A stretch of 64,000 nucleotides of DNA from Flavobacterium sp. KMS (GTDB lineage Bacteria > Bacteroidota > Bacteroidia > Flavobacteriales > Flavobacteriaceae), in the NCBI RefSeq assembly GCF_000813005.1, contig NZ_JSYP01000020.1, positions 28,583-92,582 of the forward strand. The letters run 5' to 3'. Positions 18,001 to 26,700 of this stretch are shown one piece after another (position 1 is the first letter of the stretch; every line of letters begins with the position of its first letter). A program made the translations under genes and the position numbers. The notes under the pieces were generated by a model, which was given only the letters and a program-made list of their open reading frames with translations, did not search any database and had not been told where the DNA came from.

Positions 18001-21000
18001 AACGATAATACTTTTTTGCCATATCGCTCTAGACTATTTTTATCTTTTGCAGATATAGCGATGATTACTTTACCATTTATCTCTTCTCCTTTTTCTGAAG
18101 GAGAAGGAATATATTCTTCAATAATAGCATGCGCATTAGTTCCGCTAAAACCAAAACTGCTAATGGCGGCTCTTCTTTTACCTCCTACATAATCATCCCA
18201 AGGTTTGAGCGCTGTATTTACATAAAAAGGACTATTCTCAAAATCTATAAATTCGTTATTTTTTTGATAATTTAAAGAAGGTGGCATTTGTTTGTGTTGC
18301 ATTGCCAAAATCACTTTTTGCAATCCCGCTAATCCTGCTGCATGCAGAGTATGTCCAATGTTGGTCTTTACACTTCCAATACCACAGTAATTCTTTTTTT
18401 GTGTTTTTGTTCTAAAAGCCTTAGTAAGAGCTTCCACTTCTATGGGATCTCCTAATTTAGTTCCTGTTCCATGCGCTTCTACATAGCTTATAGTTTCTGG
18501 ATTTATATTAAAAGTTTCATATACTTGTTTTTCCAAAGCTTCTTGTGATGGTGCGCTTGGTGCCAAAATTCCATTGGTTGCTCCATCTTGGTTAGTGAGT
18601 ATTCCCTTAATTACGGCATAAATCATATCACCATCTCTTAGGGCATCGCTTAATCGCTTAACAACCACTACGCCTACACCTTCTCCTGGTACAAATCCGT
18701 TTGCTCTATGATCAAATGTAAAACACTGCCCGTCCTCACTTAACATTCCTGCTTTGCTTGCCATTTTATGAAATAGTGGCGTGGCTGCTAAACTTATGCC
18801 TCCACAAATCCCCATATCAATATTTCTTGTTAACAGGTTTCTACAAGCTGCTTCTAATGCTACTAATGATGATGAACATGCTGAATCAATTGCTATTGCA
18901 GGTCCTCTTAAATTTAAATAATATGAGATTCTGGCTGCAAGAATTGAATTATCCATACCCCAAAAAACGGATACATGCTTGTTTTTTGGATTTTGTATAT
19001 AATCGCTATTTCCTACTCCGGCATAAACTCCTACTTGTTTACCATCTAAATGAATTTGCGTTAAATTTGCATCTTCTAATGCATGCCAACAATGCTCTAA
19101 AAACAATCGTTGTTGTGGATCCATGTTTTCGGCTTCTATACCTGATATTTTAAAAAATCCTGCATCAAACTTGTCTACATTATCCATAAAACCACCCCAC
19201 TTACTATAGGTTTTATCTTCTTCACCTTTAATAGGACTGTAATGAAGCGCACTATCCCATCTTTCTATTGGGGCTTCTCTTATTAGACTTTCTCCTCCTT
19301 TTAGAGCTTCCCAATATTCTTCTAAATTAGAAGCTCCTGCATAAGCTCCACTCATACCAACAATTGCGATATCACCTGAATCTATTTTTTCATCTATTGT
19401 TTGGGTTGTTATATACTCTTCCTTATTAGGTACTGGTATATTTACATTTTTGGTTTCTATTATCTTGTGTTTCCAACCGTCCTTATTTTCGATAATATAT
19501 TGCACCAATGATCGAATACTAGGATAATTAAATAAGTCCGTTGGTTGGATATCAATATTTAGTTCTTTGTTTATGTATTCGCTAAGTTGACTACTCAAAA
19601 TAGAATCGTACCCCATTGTAGAAAAAGGTTCGTCTATATCAAACTCTTCCTGAGGAAGCTTAATTAGAGAAGCTGCTATTTTTTGTACTATGGCTAATAC
19701 ACTATTTTGATGTTCTTCACTATCTGAGGCATTTAACTCAAATTGATCCATCAGTCTTTTCTCTTCAGTAATCTTTTTTACTAAGGAGTCCTTTTTTATT
19801 CTGGACGTTAAACTTTTTGCAATCGTTTTTTTAGAAAACTTCACTGCATATAGTTCCTTTTTTTCGCCTTCCAGAATTTTTTCAAAGGCAATCATTCCTT
19901 CTTTTGCTTCAATGCTCCCTATTCCCATTTGATCCATTCGATCTGCATATTTAGCATCCGAAGCCACACCTATATTCCCCCAATATCCCCAATTAATGGT
20001 ATATGCAGGTATATTATATTTTTGCTCAATTACCTTTGCTAAAGCATTTTTATAGGTACATCCAGCGGCATAATTGGCTTGTCCTGGACCGTTAAAAAAC
20101 CCTTGAATAGAGGAATAAAAACACATAAAATCTAAAGGTTCGTGTTTGAATGCCTGAACCAAATTTTGAACTGCTATTGATTTTGGAGCAAAGGCTTTAG
20201 TAAAATCCGAAAAACTCATTGCATAAAATGGTTTATCTTCCAGTACTAAAGCAGAATGAATTACACCGTTTATAGTTTCTCCACTAGATTTTATTTGTTC
20301 AAAGACAGTTTTTACATCTTCTAGTTTATTCGCATCGCATGAAATATAAACAGGCTTCCTGCTATATCCGGAAAAATCTTCTATACTAGCTTTTATAGAT
20401 ATATCTAATGGCCTTCTTCCTAACCAATATACTTTGGCATTATATTTATTAATCAAGTGTTCGGTAGTGATTTTACCTAATCCACCAGCTCCTCCAAGAA
20501 TTACATACGTTCCGTTTTTTCTAATTTTATTAGAATAAGGTAATGCAGGTAATACATCTATAGTATTTAATAGTTTCTTATAAAAACTTCCGTTTCTATA
20601 CCCCACTAATGTTTCGTTTGCTTCTAGTATTTTAATCGCTAATTTTTCAAAATCTATTAACTCTTTTTCATTGATATCAATTACTCTAAAATTCCAAGTT
20701 GGCATTTCGGCAGCTACAGTACCAACTAAACCAAAGATTCCAGCTCCTTTTTCCTGAACTATATCAGTAGGAAAAACTTTCTGCGTCTGGTTTGTAATAA
20801 TCTGTATCTGAGAATTATTAGTTTTTAATTCTAAAAGCTTTTTTAAACATATAAATACAAATTCTTCTTCTTTTCCATAAGATATACTTTCGTTATCATT
20901 GAGTACCAAAGAACGATCTGGGAATATAAATACATAATCAAAAGATCCTTTGATATTCTCCATAGATGGAGCATGAATTACGGCTGCACCATGTTTTGTA

Positions 21001-21881
21001 AATGCATTTTTAAAGTGAAGAAGTACATCATTAGTATCACCCAGACATAGAATTTTCTTTTCCTGAAAAGGATTGGTTTCTTGATTGATTTCTTTAATCT
21101 CTTCCCATACTTCTTCAAAATATTGCAATCCGAAAACACTATTATCCGAAAACAACTTTACTCCTTCAAATACTAAAAGGACTTCTCCTCCCGCACTAAG
21201 CAGATTAACGGTATAGAGTACCTCTTTACCTTCTTCCTTGATTACCTGACACCATTGTGTATCCTTAATATCTCCATATATATGCATTCCTTCAATGCTT
21301 TCTATCCTTGAAGTATTACTGTCTTGCTGCCCTTTTAAAGTCTGAAAAGCACTTTCAATTATATTTAATGGTAACACATACTGCTCATGTTCCTCTTTGG
21401 GAGTAACCCTTGTCCATGACTGATTTTGTATTTGAAATACAGAATGAATACTCTGTAATTCATTACTATATTCAAATGATTTATTTGCTAACTGCTTATA
21501 GAATTCTTCTTTGTTTAACTCAGGAACTATACCCGCCAAGTGCTCCAATTTAATCTTCGTAGGTATAGCTCTGGAAACATTTAATAAATTTCCTTGTGCA
21601 TATATTGTTTTATGAAAAGCATCATTTTCCTGATAGAATTCAAAAGAGAATCCCTCTTTTTGTTCCCATAATTCGATATAAAGTACCAACGGATCCTTTT
21701 CTATTATAATAGGCAGATTCCATTTAAAGTTTTGTATTACATTGATTTCTCCATTATTTACTTTACATCCTGCAACTCTTATCATCTCTATATAAGCTGA
21801 TAATGGTAAAGTTTTCTTTCCTTTTATTTTATAATATTGAAAGAATGACTCTTCTCCTGTATATATAATCTTGAATTTCAT
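10938..21881 (-). CDS. trans-AT polyketide synthase PKS3: DH*-KR-ACP-KS-DH-KR-ACP-KS-DH-KR
   Basis: I place the start at the ATG complementary to 21879-21881 (MKFKIIYTGEES), 5 nt after the PKS2 stop, giving 3647 residues. A longer frame from 21965 would overlap PKS2 by 79 nt, and its extra residues do not resemble a PKS. Domains: a DH-fold N-terminus lacking its catalytic residues (1-250), KR7 (about 454-687), ACP7 (MGYDSI near 760), KS8 (about 839-1255), DH8 (about 1435-1709), KR8 (about 1890-2114), ACP8 (FGIDSI near 2185), KS9 (about 2290-2717), DH9 (about 2897-3162) and KR9 (about 3377-3600). The protein begins inside a DH domain and ends after a KR, so it shares modules with both neighbours and must dock on each side. 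There is no AT domain. The protein would be cytosolic and carrier-bound. Confidence 0.95.
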   Translation of the reverse strand: MKFKIIYTGEESFFQYYKIKGKKTLPLSAYIEMIRVAGCKVNNGEINVIQNFKWNLPIIIEKDPLVLYIELWEQKEGFSFEFYQENDAFHKTIYAQGNLLNVSRAIPTKIKLEHLAGIVPELNKEEFYKQLANKSFEYSNELQSIHSVFQIQNQSWTRVTPKEEHEQYVLPLNIIESAFQTLKGQQDSNTSRIESIEGMHIYGDIKDTQWCQVIKEEGKEVLYTVNLLSAGGEVLLVFEGVKLFSDNSVFGLQYFEEVWEEIKEINQETNPFQEKKILCLGDTNDVLLHFKNAFTKHGAAVIHAPSMENIKGSFDYVFIFPDRSLVLNDNESISYGKEEEFVFICLKKLLELKTNNSQIQIITNQTQKVFPTDIVQEKGAGIFGLVGTVAAEMPTWNFRVIDINEKELIDFEKLAIKILEANETLVGYRNGSFYKKLLNTIDVLPALPYSNKIRKNGTYVILGGAGGLGKITTEHLINKYNAKVYWLGRRPLDISIKASIEDFSGYSRKPVYISCDANKLEDVKTVFEQIKSSGETINGVIHSALVLEDKPFYAMSFSDFTKAFAPKSIAVQNLVQAFKHEPLDFMCFYSSIQGFFNGPGQANYAAGCTYKNALAKVIEQKYNIPAYTINWGYWGNIGVASDAKYADRMDQMGIGSIEAKEGMIAFEKILEGEKKELYAVKFSKKTIAKSLTSRIKKDSLVKKITEEKRLMDQFELNASDSEEHQNSVLAIVQKIAASLIKLPQEEFDIDEPFSTMGYDSILSSQLSEYINKELNIDIQPTDLFNYPSIRSLVQYIIENKDGWKHKIIETKNVNIPVPNKEEYITTQTIDEKIDSGDIAIVGMSGAYAGASNLEEYWEALKGGESLIREAPIERWDSALHYSPIKGEEDKTYSKWGGFMDNVDKFDAGFFKISGIEAENMDPQQRLFLEHCWHALEDANLTQIHLDGKQVGVYAGVGNSDYIQNPKNKHVSVFWGMDNSILAARISYYLNLRGPAIAIDSACSSSLVALEAACRNLLTRNIDMGICGGISLAATPLFHKMASKAGMLSEDGQCFTFDHRANGFVPGEGVGVVVVKRLSDALRDGDMIYAVIKGILTNQDGATNGILAPSAPSQEALEKQVYETFNINPETISYVEAHGTGTKLGDPIEVEALTKAFRTKTQKKNYCGIGSVKTNIGHTLHAAGLAGLQKVILAMQHKQMPPSLNYQKNNEFIDFENSPFYVNTALKPWDDYVGGKRRAAISSFGFSGTNAHAIIEEYIPSPSEKGEEINGKVIIAISAKDKNSLERYGKKVLSFVQDNPNISLNSLAYTFQVGRTAMEERFACVAQNKEELLLKLKNFLNLDREKSSVSGFYTNNIRVQENTTIKGISGKLFVESAIKHAELETVAELWTQGVKIDWELFYNQTIKKIKIPSYPFERDRYWIEETEIESQKTSKIHPLIHQNASTLNEQRFVSDFNGTEYFIKEHIVNGSGLFPGAAYIEMAREAGEISTNTEINELYDLTWQEPLRDKENWPQLNTVISKTASSEYQYQIFSTHNEKKVIHSSGKLRKILANTELSERLDVEKIRTELSLSKNKKEIYEHFNDLGFDYGKNFQGIENIKYSRDKALVELTFKKQDQFVLEPGMLDSIFQCTIGLSLEGKTNIIYVPYSIQRLSIYKDLPLKAWCLVELVATKSNAAGIRKYNMVLVNSLGETILKLDEFTLLPLESIPADKDKTQEDRKEGIQYFNKVWKNTAPQISKDKENKQLVYLAGFQNEIAEKIKCNGLDVSVLSDSQDPKDAFGVIFKKLKEIIRTKEEIQLTIVIESSKYNQYGYLVALLQSAQLECSKVAGKVIVLEDAARKSIEEILQILSSERNLEGLEVRYINGQRQERILEAITPEKQTPEVKIKEGGVYWLTGGMGGLGQIFLEHILKTKDTKVILTGRSVSNDAYKKIVDSYPNVLYSSCDVSDKESVVLQFQQIKQQFGGLDGIIHSAGIIRDCLIIHKTIEEATEVVKPKMDGIRFLDEVTKNEKLDFFVSFSAVAAVMGNQGQSDYAAANAYMDNFMTYRRIKYEQGDRFGKSISINWPLWENGGMKMSEEQKQYIKNQTGMLPMPNEIGTNSFDLILFSEHTQMMPVYGLLEKIKTHKASIKEIVKEVKEKKDKEYNQETLKAFITSYLIDLLSEEFKLPKERFELHKYFEDFGIDSISITKLTNSFDAVFNDIPRTLFFEYQSLQELIGYFLENQQATMQELLLKNEDSLYSLSHKEEGNETFLDEVVEEKNQDLGQFIAEDNPKYQDAFSVAKNTDNEEKIAIIGLAGKYPGANNVQEFWENLKQGKDSITEIPDDRWDMTTFYDEEKGKSGKSYSKWGGFIEGVDKFDPLFFNISPREAEIMEPQERLFLQTAWETIEDAGYTREQLGQSTQANEMTGNVGVFVGVMYEEYQLYGIEEQHKGNQIHLVGNPSSIANRVSYFFNFHGPSMALDTMCSSSITAVELACQSIMNGDCKAAIAGGVNVSIHPNKYLLLSKAGFASSTGRCKSFGEGGDGYVPSEGVGAVLLKKMSDAERDGDHIYGVIRGASLNHGGKTNGYTVPNPKAQTSVIKRAMEKANLNANEISYIEAHGTGTSLGDPIEVASLKKAFQVDNEDYLCKIGSVKSNIGHCESAAGISGITKVLLQLKHKQLVPSIHAEEQNANINFSNTPFRVQKILEPWDTNGNSRIAGISSFGAGGSNAHLIIEEYNIQERQDNYDQPIPLWVMSAKSEKQLKEYVEKLLKFIKDQEELLPQEVAYTLQVGREAMSHRLAFYATTIEEAITQLNAYLDGVSLDYYYGTINPDVLMKDDVADTEIKRLWETGDARILELWCLGRKTEWSMYYDKKQLPQKISLPTYPFVKKHCWFSKIDKASESVVKSKEATQIHPMLHENISDLEGIKFQSDFSGNETFLKDHLVNSEKLFPGVAYIELARKALEEVTHQEVLQLKDITWLKPLKVENKTKKVTTLVSKDKSEIVVQISSNEEGKSITHAEIKLGREELKQPLQYNISLLKEQMQGEKEGAACYEAFKKVGLEYGDSFQGIKKMYFNDHESLVRIDLPTYEGVVLNPGVLDAALQATIGVDFNNKEGGLQLPYSLQAVDIYAKDLSEASWCYVQKHNEKSRTQKYSMQVLDQDGNVLIGMRDFVSIPLSPEPKIKQEKNDSESIGIYYESVWEQTSFENQVQVAHKKNAFIGTKNEYTLRLEKEIQTNGGSVSWYRDVMEVPLDIKSIYFLQGIWDANDKSEGLEQIDKIELNVFNNIKALQKRSTEKLEIVFVTKQTQKVISSDIVTEKGAGIVGFVGSLVKEEMNWVFKSVDVSEPNDMKSILQVSYSKMGESFAIRNFNLYQNILVPVEDKIKKQYSKFRKGGVYVILGGAGGLGKVTTSYLVKEYQAKVYWLGRKEQDDTITAAIEEIAQYGVSPTYIQCDAGNKLSMQSAYTQIKLTSEDINGIFHSAIVLNDKIIANMSEEDFTKSFYPKSVGSQYLIEAFSQEELDFICFYSSAQSFFRAAGQSNYAAGCTYKDSLAKQVQQKSGIPTYVIHWGYWGNTGIVSTKGYEQRMQQMGIGSINEAEGMQSLEKVFTQKSGQLFVMKFLNDAVIKRMNIFQLKKQKVQPPKVATIELKRIKLTSPKQILN
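15205..19382 (-). other. Module 8: KS8-DH8-KR8-ACP8
   Basis: KS8 reads IDSACSSS and has all histidines. DH8 is canonical (HIVNGSGLFP, LDSIFQ). KR8 keeps GGMGGLG and DYAAAN, but FSAVAAVMG puts Ala where the catalytic Ser normally stands, 13 residues before the Tyr. The next ketosynthase, KS9, is of the same type as those that follow alkene-forming modules, which suggests that a double bond is still formed. ACP8 has FGIDSI. Confidence 0.84.
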
Positions 21882-23700
21882 GTGATTTAATTTTGAAATA
21901 ATGGATGAATAACTTTTGATACCTTTTCTCTTTTGTCTAATTTCTCCGAGATTTCTGGTAACCAATACCTCTTCTTTACAAATGGATATGTTGGTAAACT
22001 TATTCGCTTGGGTTGTGTATTATAGAGCTTTTCCCATGCAATGTATTCTCCCTGAATCCACGATTTTGCCAGTTCATTTAGATCTTTATTATCCAAAGCT
22101 GTTTTATACAAAATATCTGTATTGACTGTTTTATTTAATTCGTAGCTTTTTAAGGTGTTTTGATACCCTAAAAACTGATCTTGCAAATAGTCATAAAGTT
22201 CCTTTTTTAGTGCTTTTACAGATGCAACTTCTATACATAATCTCGTTTCCATAGCAACTCGGCCTAGTTGTAATGTATAGGCTAAATCTGTCAACGAAAT
22301 AGTATCATTTTCATCCAGAAATTGAATAAGTTCTTCGGCTTTCTGCTTTAATCGTTCGGTATTCTTTGCCGATAAAACAAGGAGTACTGGCTCTATCTTA
22401 TGAGTATCTCTTTCATCATTTCTTTGATATTCTTCGAGTATGATATGCCCATTACTTCCTCCTGCTCCAAAACTGCTTAAACCCGCTCTTCTTTTCTCTG
22501 AATCTTTAATTATCCAATCTGTGAGTTCTTGCTGAACCTCAAATGGACTTTCATCAAATTGAATATGCTTATTGAGTATAGTACTATGAATCGAAGGGGC
22601 TATTTGTTTGTTTTTAAATTGAAGCAAAATTTTTGTCAATCCCGAAATTCCAGCAGCCGACTCGCAATGCCCAATATTAGATTTTACAGACCCTATTTTG
22701 CAATTAGCATTATAACCAAGATTTAAGGCCTGAGATAACCCTGCTATTTCTATTGGGTCTCCTAAACTTGTACCTGTACCATGAGTTTCGATATACTGCA
22801 ATGAGGAGGCTTCTATCCCTGCTTTTTGAATTGCTTTTTGAATAACCTTGGCTTGCGCATTAGGATTAGGCACATGAAAACCATTGGATCTTCCGCCATG
22901 ATTGATTTCTGTAGATCGGATAACACCATAAATTTGATCTTTATCTTTTATAGCTTCTGATAGTGGTTTTAAAAGTACTGCTCCAACTCCTTCACCTGGA
23001 ACATACCCATCTGCCCCTTCGCCAAAAGCGGCACATTTTCCCTGACTCGATACAAAACCAGCACTACTTAGCGAGAGATATTTATACGGATGTAAATTAA
23101 GATTTACTCCTCCTGCTATTGCGGTTGTACATTCTCCTTTTCGGATACTCTCACAAGCCAAATGTATTGCGGTAATAGAAGAAGAACACATGGTATCGAT
23201 AGCCATACTCGGTCCTTCAAAATTCATTACATAAGAAACTCTATTAGCTATACTACTATGGATTCCTTTTGGTGTTACAAATTGGTCTCCATGCATGGCA
23301 TCTATACCAAACATGGCATACTCACTATACATTACCCCAACAAAAACACCTACTTTTTGATTCAGATCTTCTGGCGTATATCCTGCATCTTCGACCGTCG
23401 CCCAGGCTGTTTGTAAAAACAAACGTTCCTGTGGATCCATTAGCTCCGCTTCTTTGGGCGATATATTAAAAAATATAGGATCAAACTTGTCTACATCCTC
23501 TACAAAACCACCCCATTTACTATACGTTTTTCCTTCTTTACCTTTTTCCTGATCAAAGAATAATTCGGTATTCCATCTGTTTTTTGGAATTTCTGTAATG
23601 CTATCTTTTCCTGTTTTTAAGTTCTCCCAAAATTCTTCCAAGGTATTGGCTCCAGGGTATTTTCCTGCCACACCAATAATTGCAATAGGCTCCTCAATAG
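19480..23700 (-). other. Module 7 split within its DH: KS7 // DH7(inactive)-KR7-ACP7
   Basis: KS7 has DTMCSSS and closes PKS2. The DH begins with HPLFQN at the PKS2 C-terminus and continues at the PKS3 N-terminus. There the catalytic His is Tyr (FFQYYKIKGKKTLP) and the second-motif Asp is Glu (IIESAFQ), so dehydration is not expected. KR7 has GGAGGLG and YSSIQG with NYAAGC in place of NYAAAN. ACP7 has MGYDSI. The beta-hydroxyl should survive into the product. Confidence 0.82.
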
Positions 23701-26700
23701 CTTTAGAATTAACTGCTATTGGTTCTTTTACTTCTTTATGGTAAAAAGTTTCACTTTTATCTGCTACAAATGTTTGTTTTCCTTGCTGAGGTTCTGTGAG
23801 TTTCAACATCGAATCCGACTGATACTTCATGAAGTATATTGCTAAATCTTCCAGAGTTGGATTCTCAAAAAACAATGTATTTGAGATGTCGTCAAAATCT
23901 TCATTTAACTTATTGGTAAGTTTTACGATACGGATAGAATCCATTCCATACGTTTCAAATGGTATCGTTAAACCTATTCTCTCAGGTTCTATTTGTAACT
24001 CTTCGGCTATCAGATTTCTAAAATATTCAATACAAATCTCTTTTGTAACTACAGAATTATTTGTAGCTGAGCCTATTATTTTTTGTTCTTTCTTTTCTAT
24101 GAGTTTAGATGCTTTCTCATACACAACCATTACTTGCGACGGCGCTTCTTTAAAAATACGAGATAATGCTTTAAGCCCTTCTGTTGTAGGCAATGGTACC
24201 ATTGCCCAATAATGCTCTAAATATTTCTGACTTTCTTCATGAATTTGTAGTCCTCCATTTTCCCATAATCCCCAATTGATTGTAATGGATTTTCCTGAGC
24301 GTTTTCCTTCTTTTACCAATTGGTTTCTATATAGCGCATAAGCATCCATATAGGCATTGGCAGAGGCATAATCAGCTAATCCTATATCTCCCATAATGGC
24401 AGAAATGGAAGATACATACATCATAAAATCTAATGGCAGTTGCTGTGTCAATTCATCTAAAATTCTAGTTGCATCAATCTTTGGGGATAATACTTTATGT
24501 ATTTCTTCTGGGATCTTTTTTATTATCTGACTCGCTGTTCCTATTCCAGCACTATGAATAATTCCATTAATTTGTCTCTCTTCTCTAAGGATTTCATTAA
24601 TTACCATAGACATAGCTACTCGATTAGTAACATCACAACGGATATACTTTGCATTATTTAATGCATTGATAGTGTTTTTCTTTTCTTGAGATAATTCACT
24701 TCTTCCAATCAAAAAGAGTTTGGTGTTTTCAAATTGATTCAAATAGTTTGCAAAAATCATCCCTAGTCCTCCAGCTCCTCCAGTAATGATATAAACTCCA
24801 TTAGGTTTAATGGTAATCGTATTTTCATTGAATGTCTTCTCATAGAATCCAATTTCTTTAACTTCACGACCGCTATTGCTATATCGAACTTCTGTATCTT
24901 TTGTATTTTTTTCTTCTTTTATAATCTTGCACAGAAGGTCTATGTTCTCTATTGAAATTTGATTTACTGTTATCGTTTTCCCTGAGATTATAGGGTTCTC
25001 TTTGTTTGCAGATTTCAATATTCCAGAAACAAAACTATACGCCAAACTTTCTTGGTTTTCAAATACAATGAAGAAATGAGTCTCTTTTTTATGAATCAGT
25101 TTTTGTTTAACACAATCCAGAATAGCATTAAAAAATTCTTCCTCGTTCTGGCTTTGTATACTCGTAACCTGAATTTCCAGTTCATCAGTTAATCGTTCGG
25201 CTATTTCTGAAGTTGAACCTGCCAGAATAACTTCATAATTTCTATTAGAGTTGATTATTGCACTCTCTGTGATTGGTTTAGATTTCCACTCATAAGAATA
25301 TAATTGTGTGTAAGCTTCTATTTTATTCGATACTGCTTGCTCTTGATTTATAAAAGGTAGCGTTACAAAATCTATAAAACTCATTATTACTTCTCCCGTG
25401 CCATCTATTAATTTTACATCATAGTGTTTTAGCGCGTTTTGTCCTTCATCTTGTTCTTTTATAGTTACATAAGACCAGAACGAAGAAGGTAATTCTTTGT
25501 AAATATTTACTTCTTTAACACTAAATGGGATTGATAATGGCAATTGTTTTGTATTCCCATTAAGGTGAATTCCTAAACAGGTCTGTAAAGCACTATCCAT
25601 TGCCTGAACAGCCCAATACTGATCTGATAAATCTTTATCAATACTAATTTTTGCTAAGGCCTCATTTTTGGAATATTGGATGTATTCGATTCCTTGAAAA
25701 CTTGTTCCATAATGAAATCCAAGTTCTTTAAATAATTTATAATATTCTTCTTTATAAACAACATCCAATAATCGATTACGGATTAATTCTGTATCAACTC
25801 TTTCTGTTTGTTTTGAAAAGGCGGTACTGATTTTACCCTGACTAAAAACAATGTTTTCTTGTTCTTTATCTTTAACAGTAAAAGTAATTTCTTCATTTAA
25901 TGTCTGTAATTCAGTAACTATTGATCTGGAATGTCCGTTAACTTGTAATGGAGACATCCAAAATACATCTCTTAATTGCGCTATTTTTTTATCTATATAT
26001 AATCCTCCTGAAATTCTTGCTATCTCAAGATAGGCCACACCAGGTAAGATTTTTTCTGTATTCAGGATATGTTCTGACAAAAATTGTTCGGTACCCGAAT
26101 ATTTACTTATAAATCGAGAACTATCTAATTTATGAAATTGTTGATGTACTAATGGATGCTCTTTTTTAATTGCTATTGCTTCTTTTGGCTTAAACCAACA
26201 ATATTCTTTGGCAAATGGATAATTTGGCAGACTAATGATATTAGGCGTTTTATCATGCAAACGACTCCAATCAATACGTTCTCCCTGAGTCCATAAAGTA
26301 GCCAAAACTTCCTGATCTTTTTGTCTTATAGCCTGCTCAGCGTCATTGCTTATTTCTTTATAATGAAACAATTTATTGGTCTCTATTTCGCCTAGTATTC
26401 CTACCGTAGGTTCTACTAGATATTGCTTTAGTTTTGCAACCAATTGGTGTGCATCTGTAACTATAAAAGCAACTCTGCTCTCCATTGCTTCTCTTCCTGT
26501 TTGCAAAGTATAGGCTATATCATTAATCGTAAGCTGCGCTATATTTTCTTCTAAATAGTTGCCTATATTTTGGACATATTCTTTTAATCGTATAGCATCT
26601 TTAGCCGATATAGGAACGATAACAGGATCTTGATTATCTGCCAAATCCTGTGTAGCATTTTCATATTCTTCTATCACAAGATGTACATTGGTACCTCCTG

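Noticed and set aside
18758..19153. Plus-strand open frame of 131 codons inside PKS3
   Set aside because: It is antisense to KS8 with leucine-rich, low-complexity sequence, as expected for the reverse of a conserved KS gene.
21887..21889. Stop codon of PKS2 as a simple frameshift pseudogene break
   Set aside because: A well-placed ATG follows within 5 nt and PKS3 is fully open, so a real gene boundary is at least as likely. Kept as a finding and not called a pseudogene.
21882..21965. Longer start for PKS3 at 21965, overlapping the end of PKS2
   Set aside because: The extra 28 residues are basic and unlike any PKS sequence. The ATG at 21881 begins the DH-like sequence directly and lies 5 nt after the PKS2 stop.
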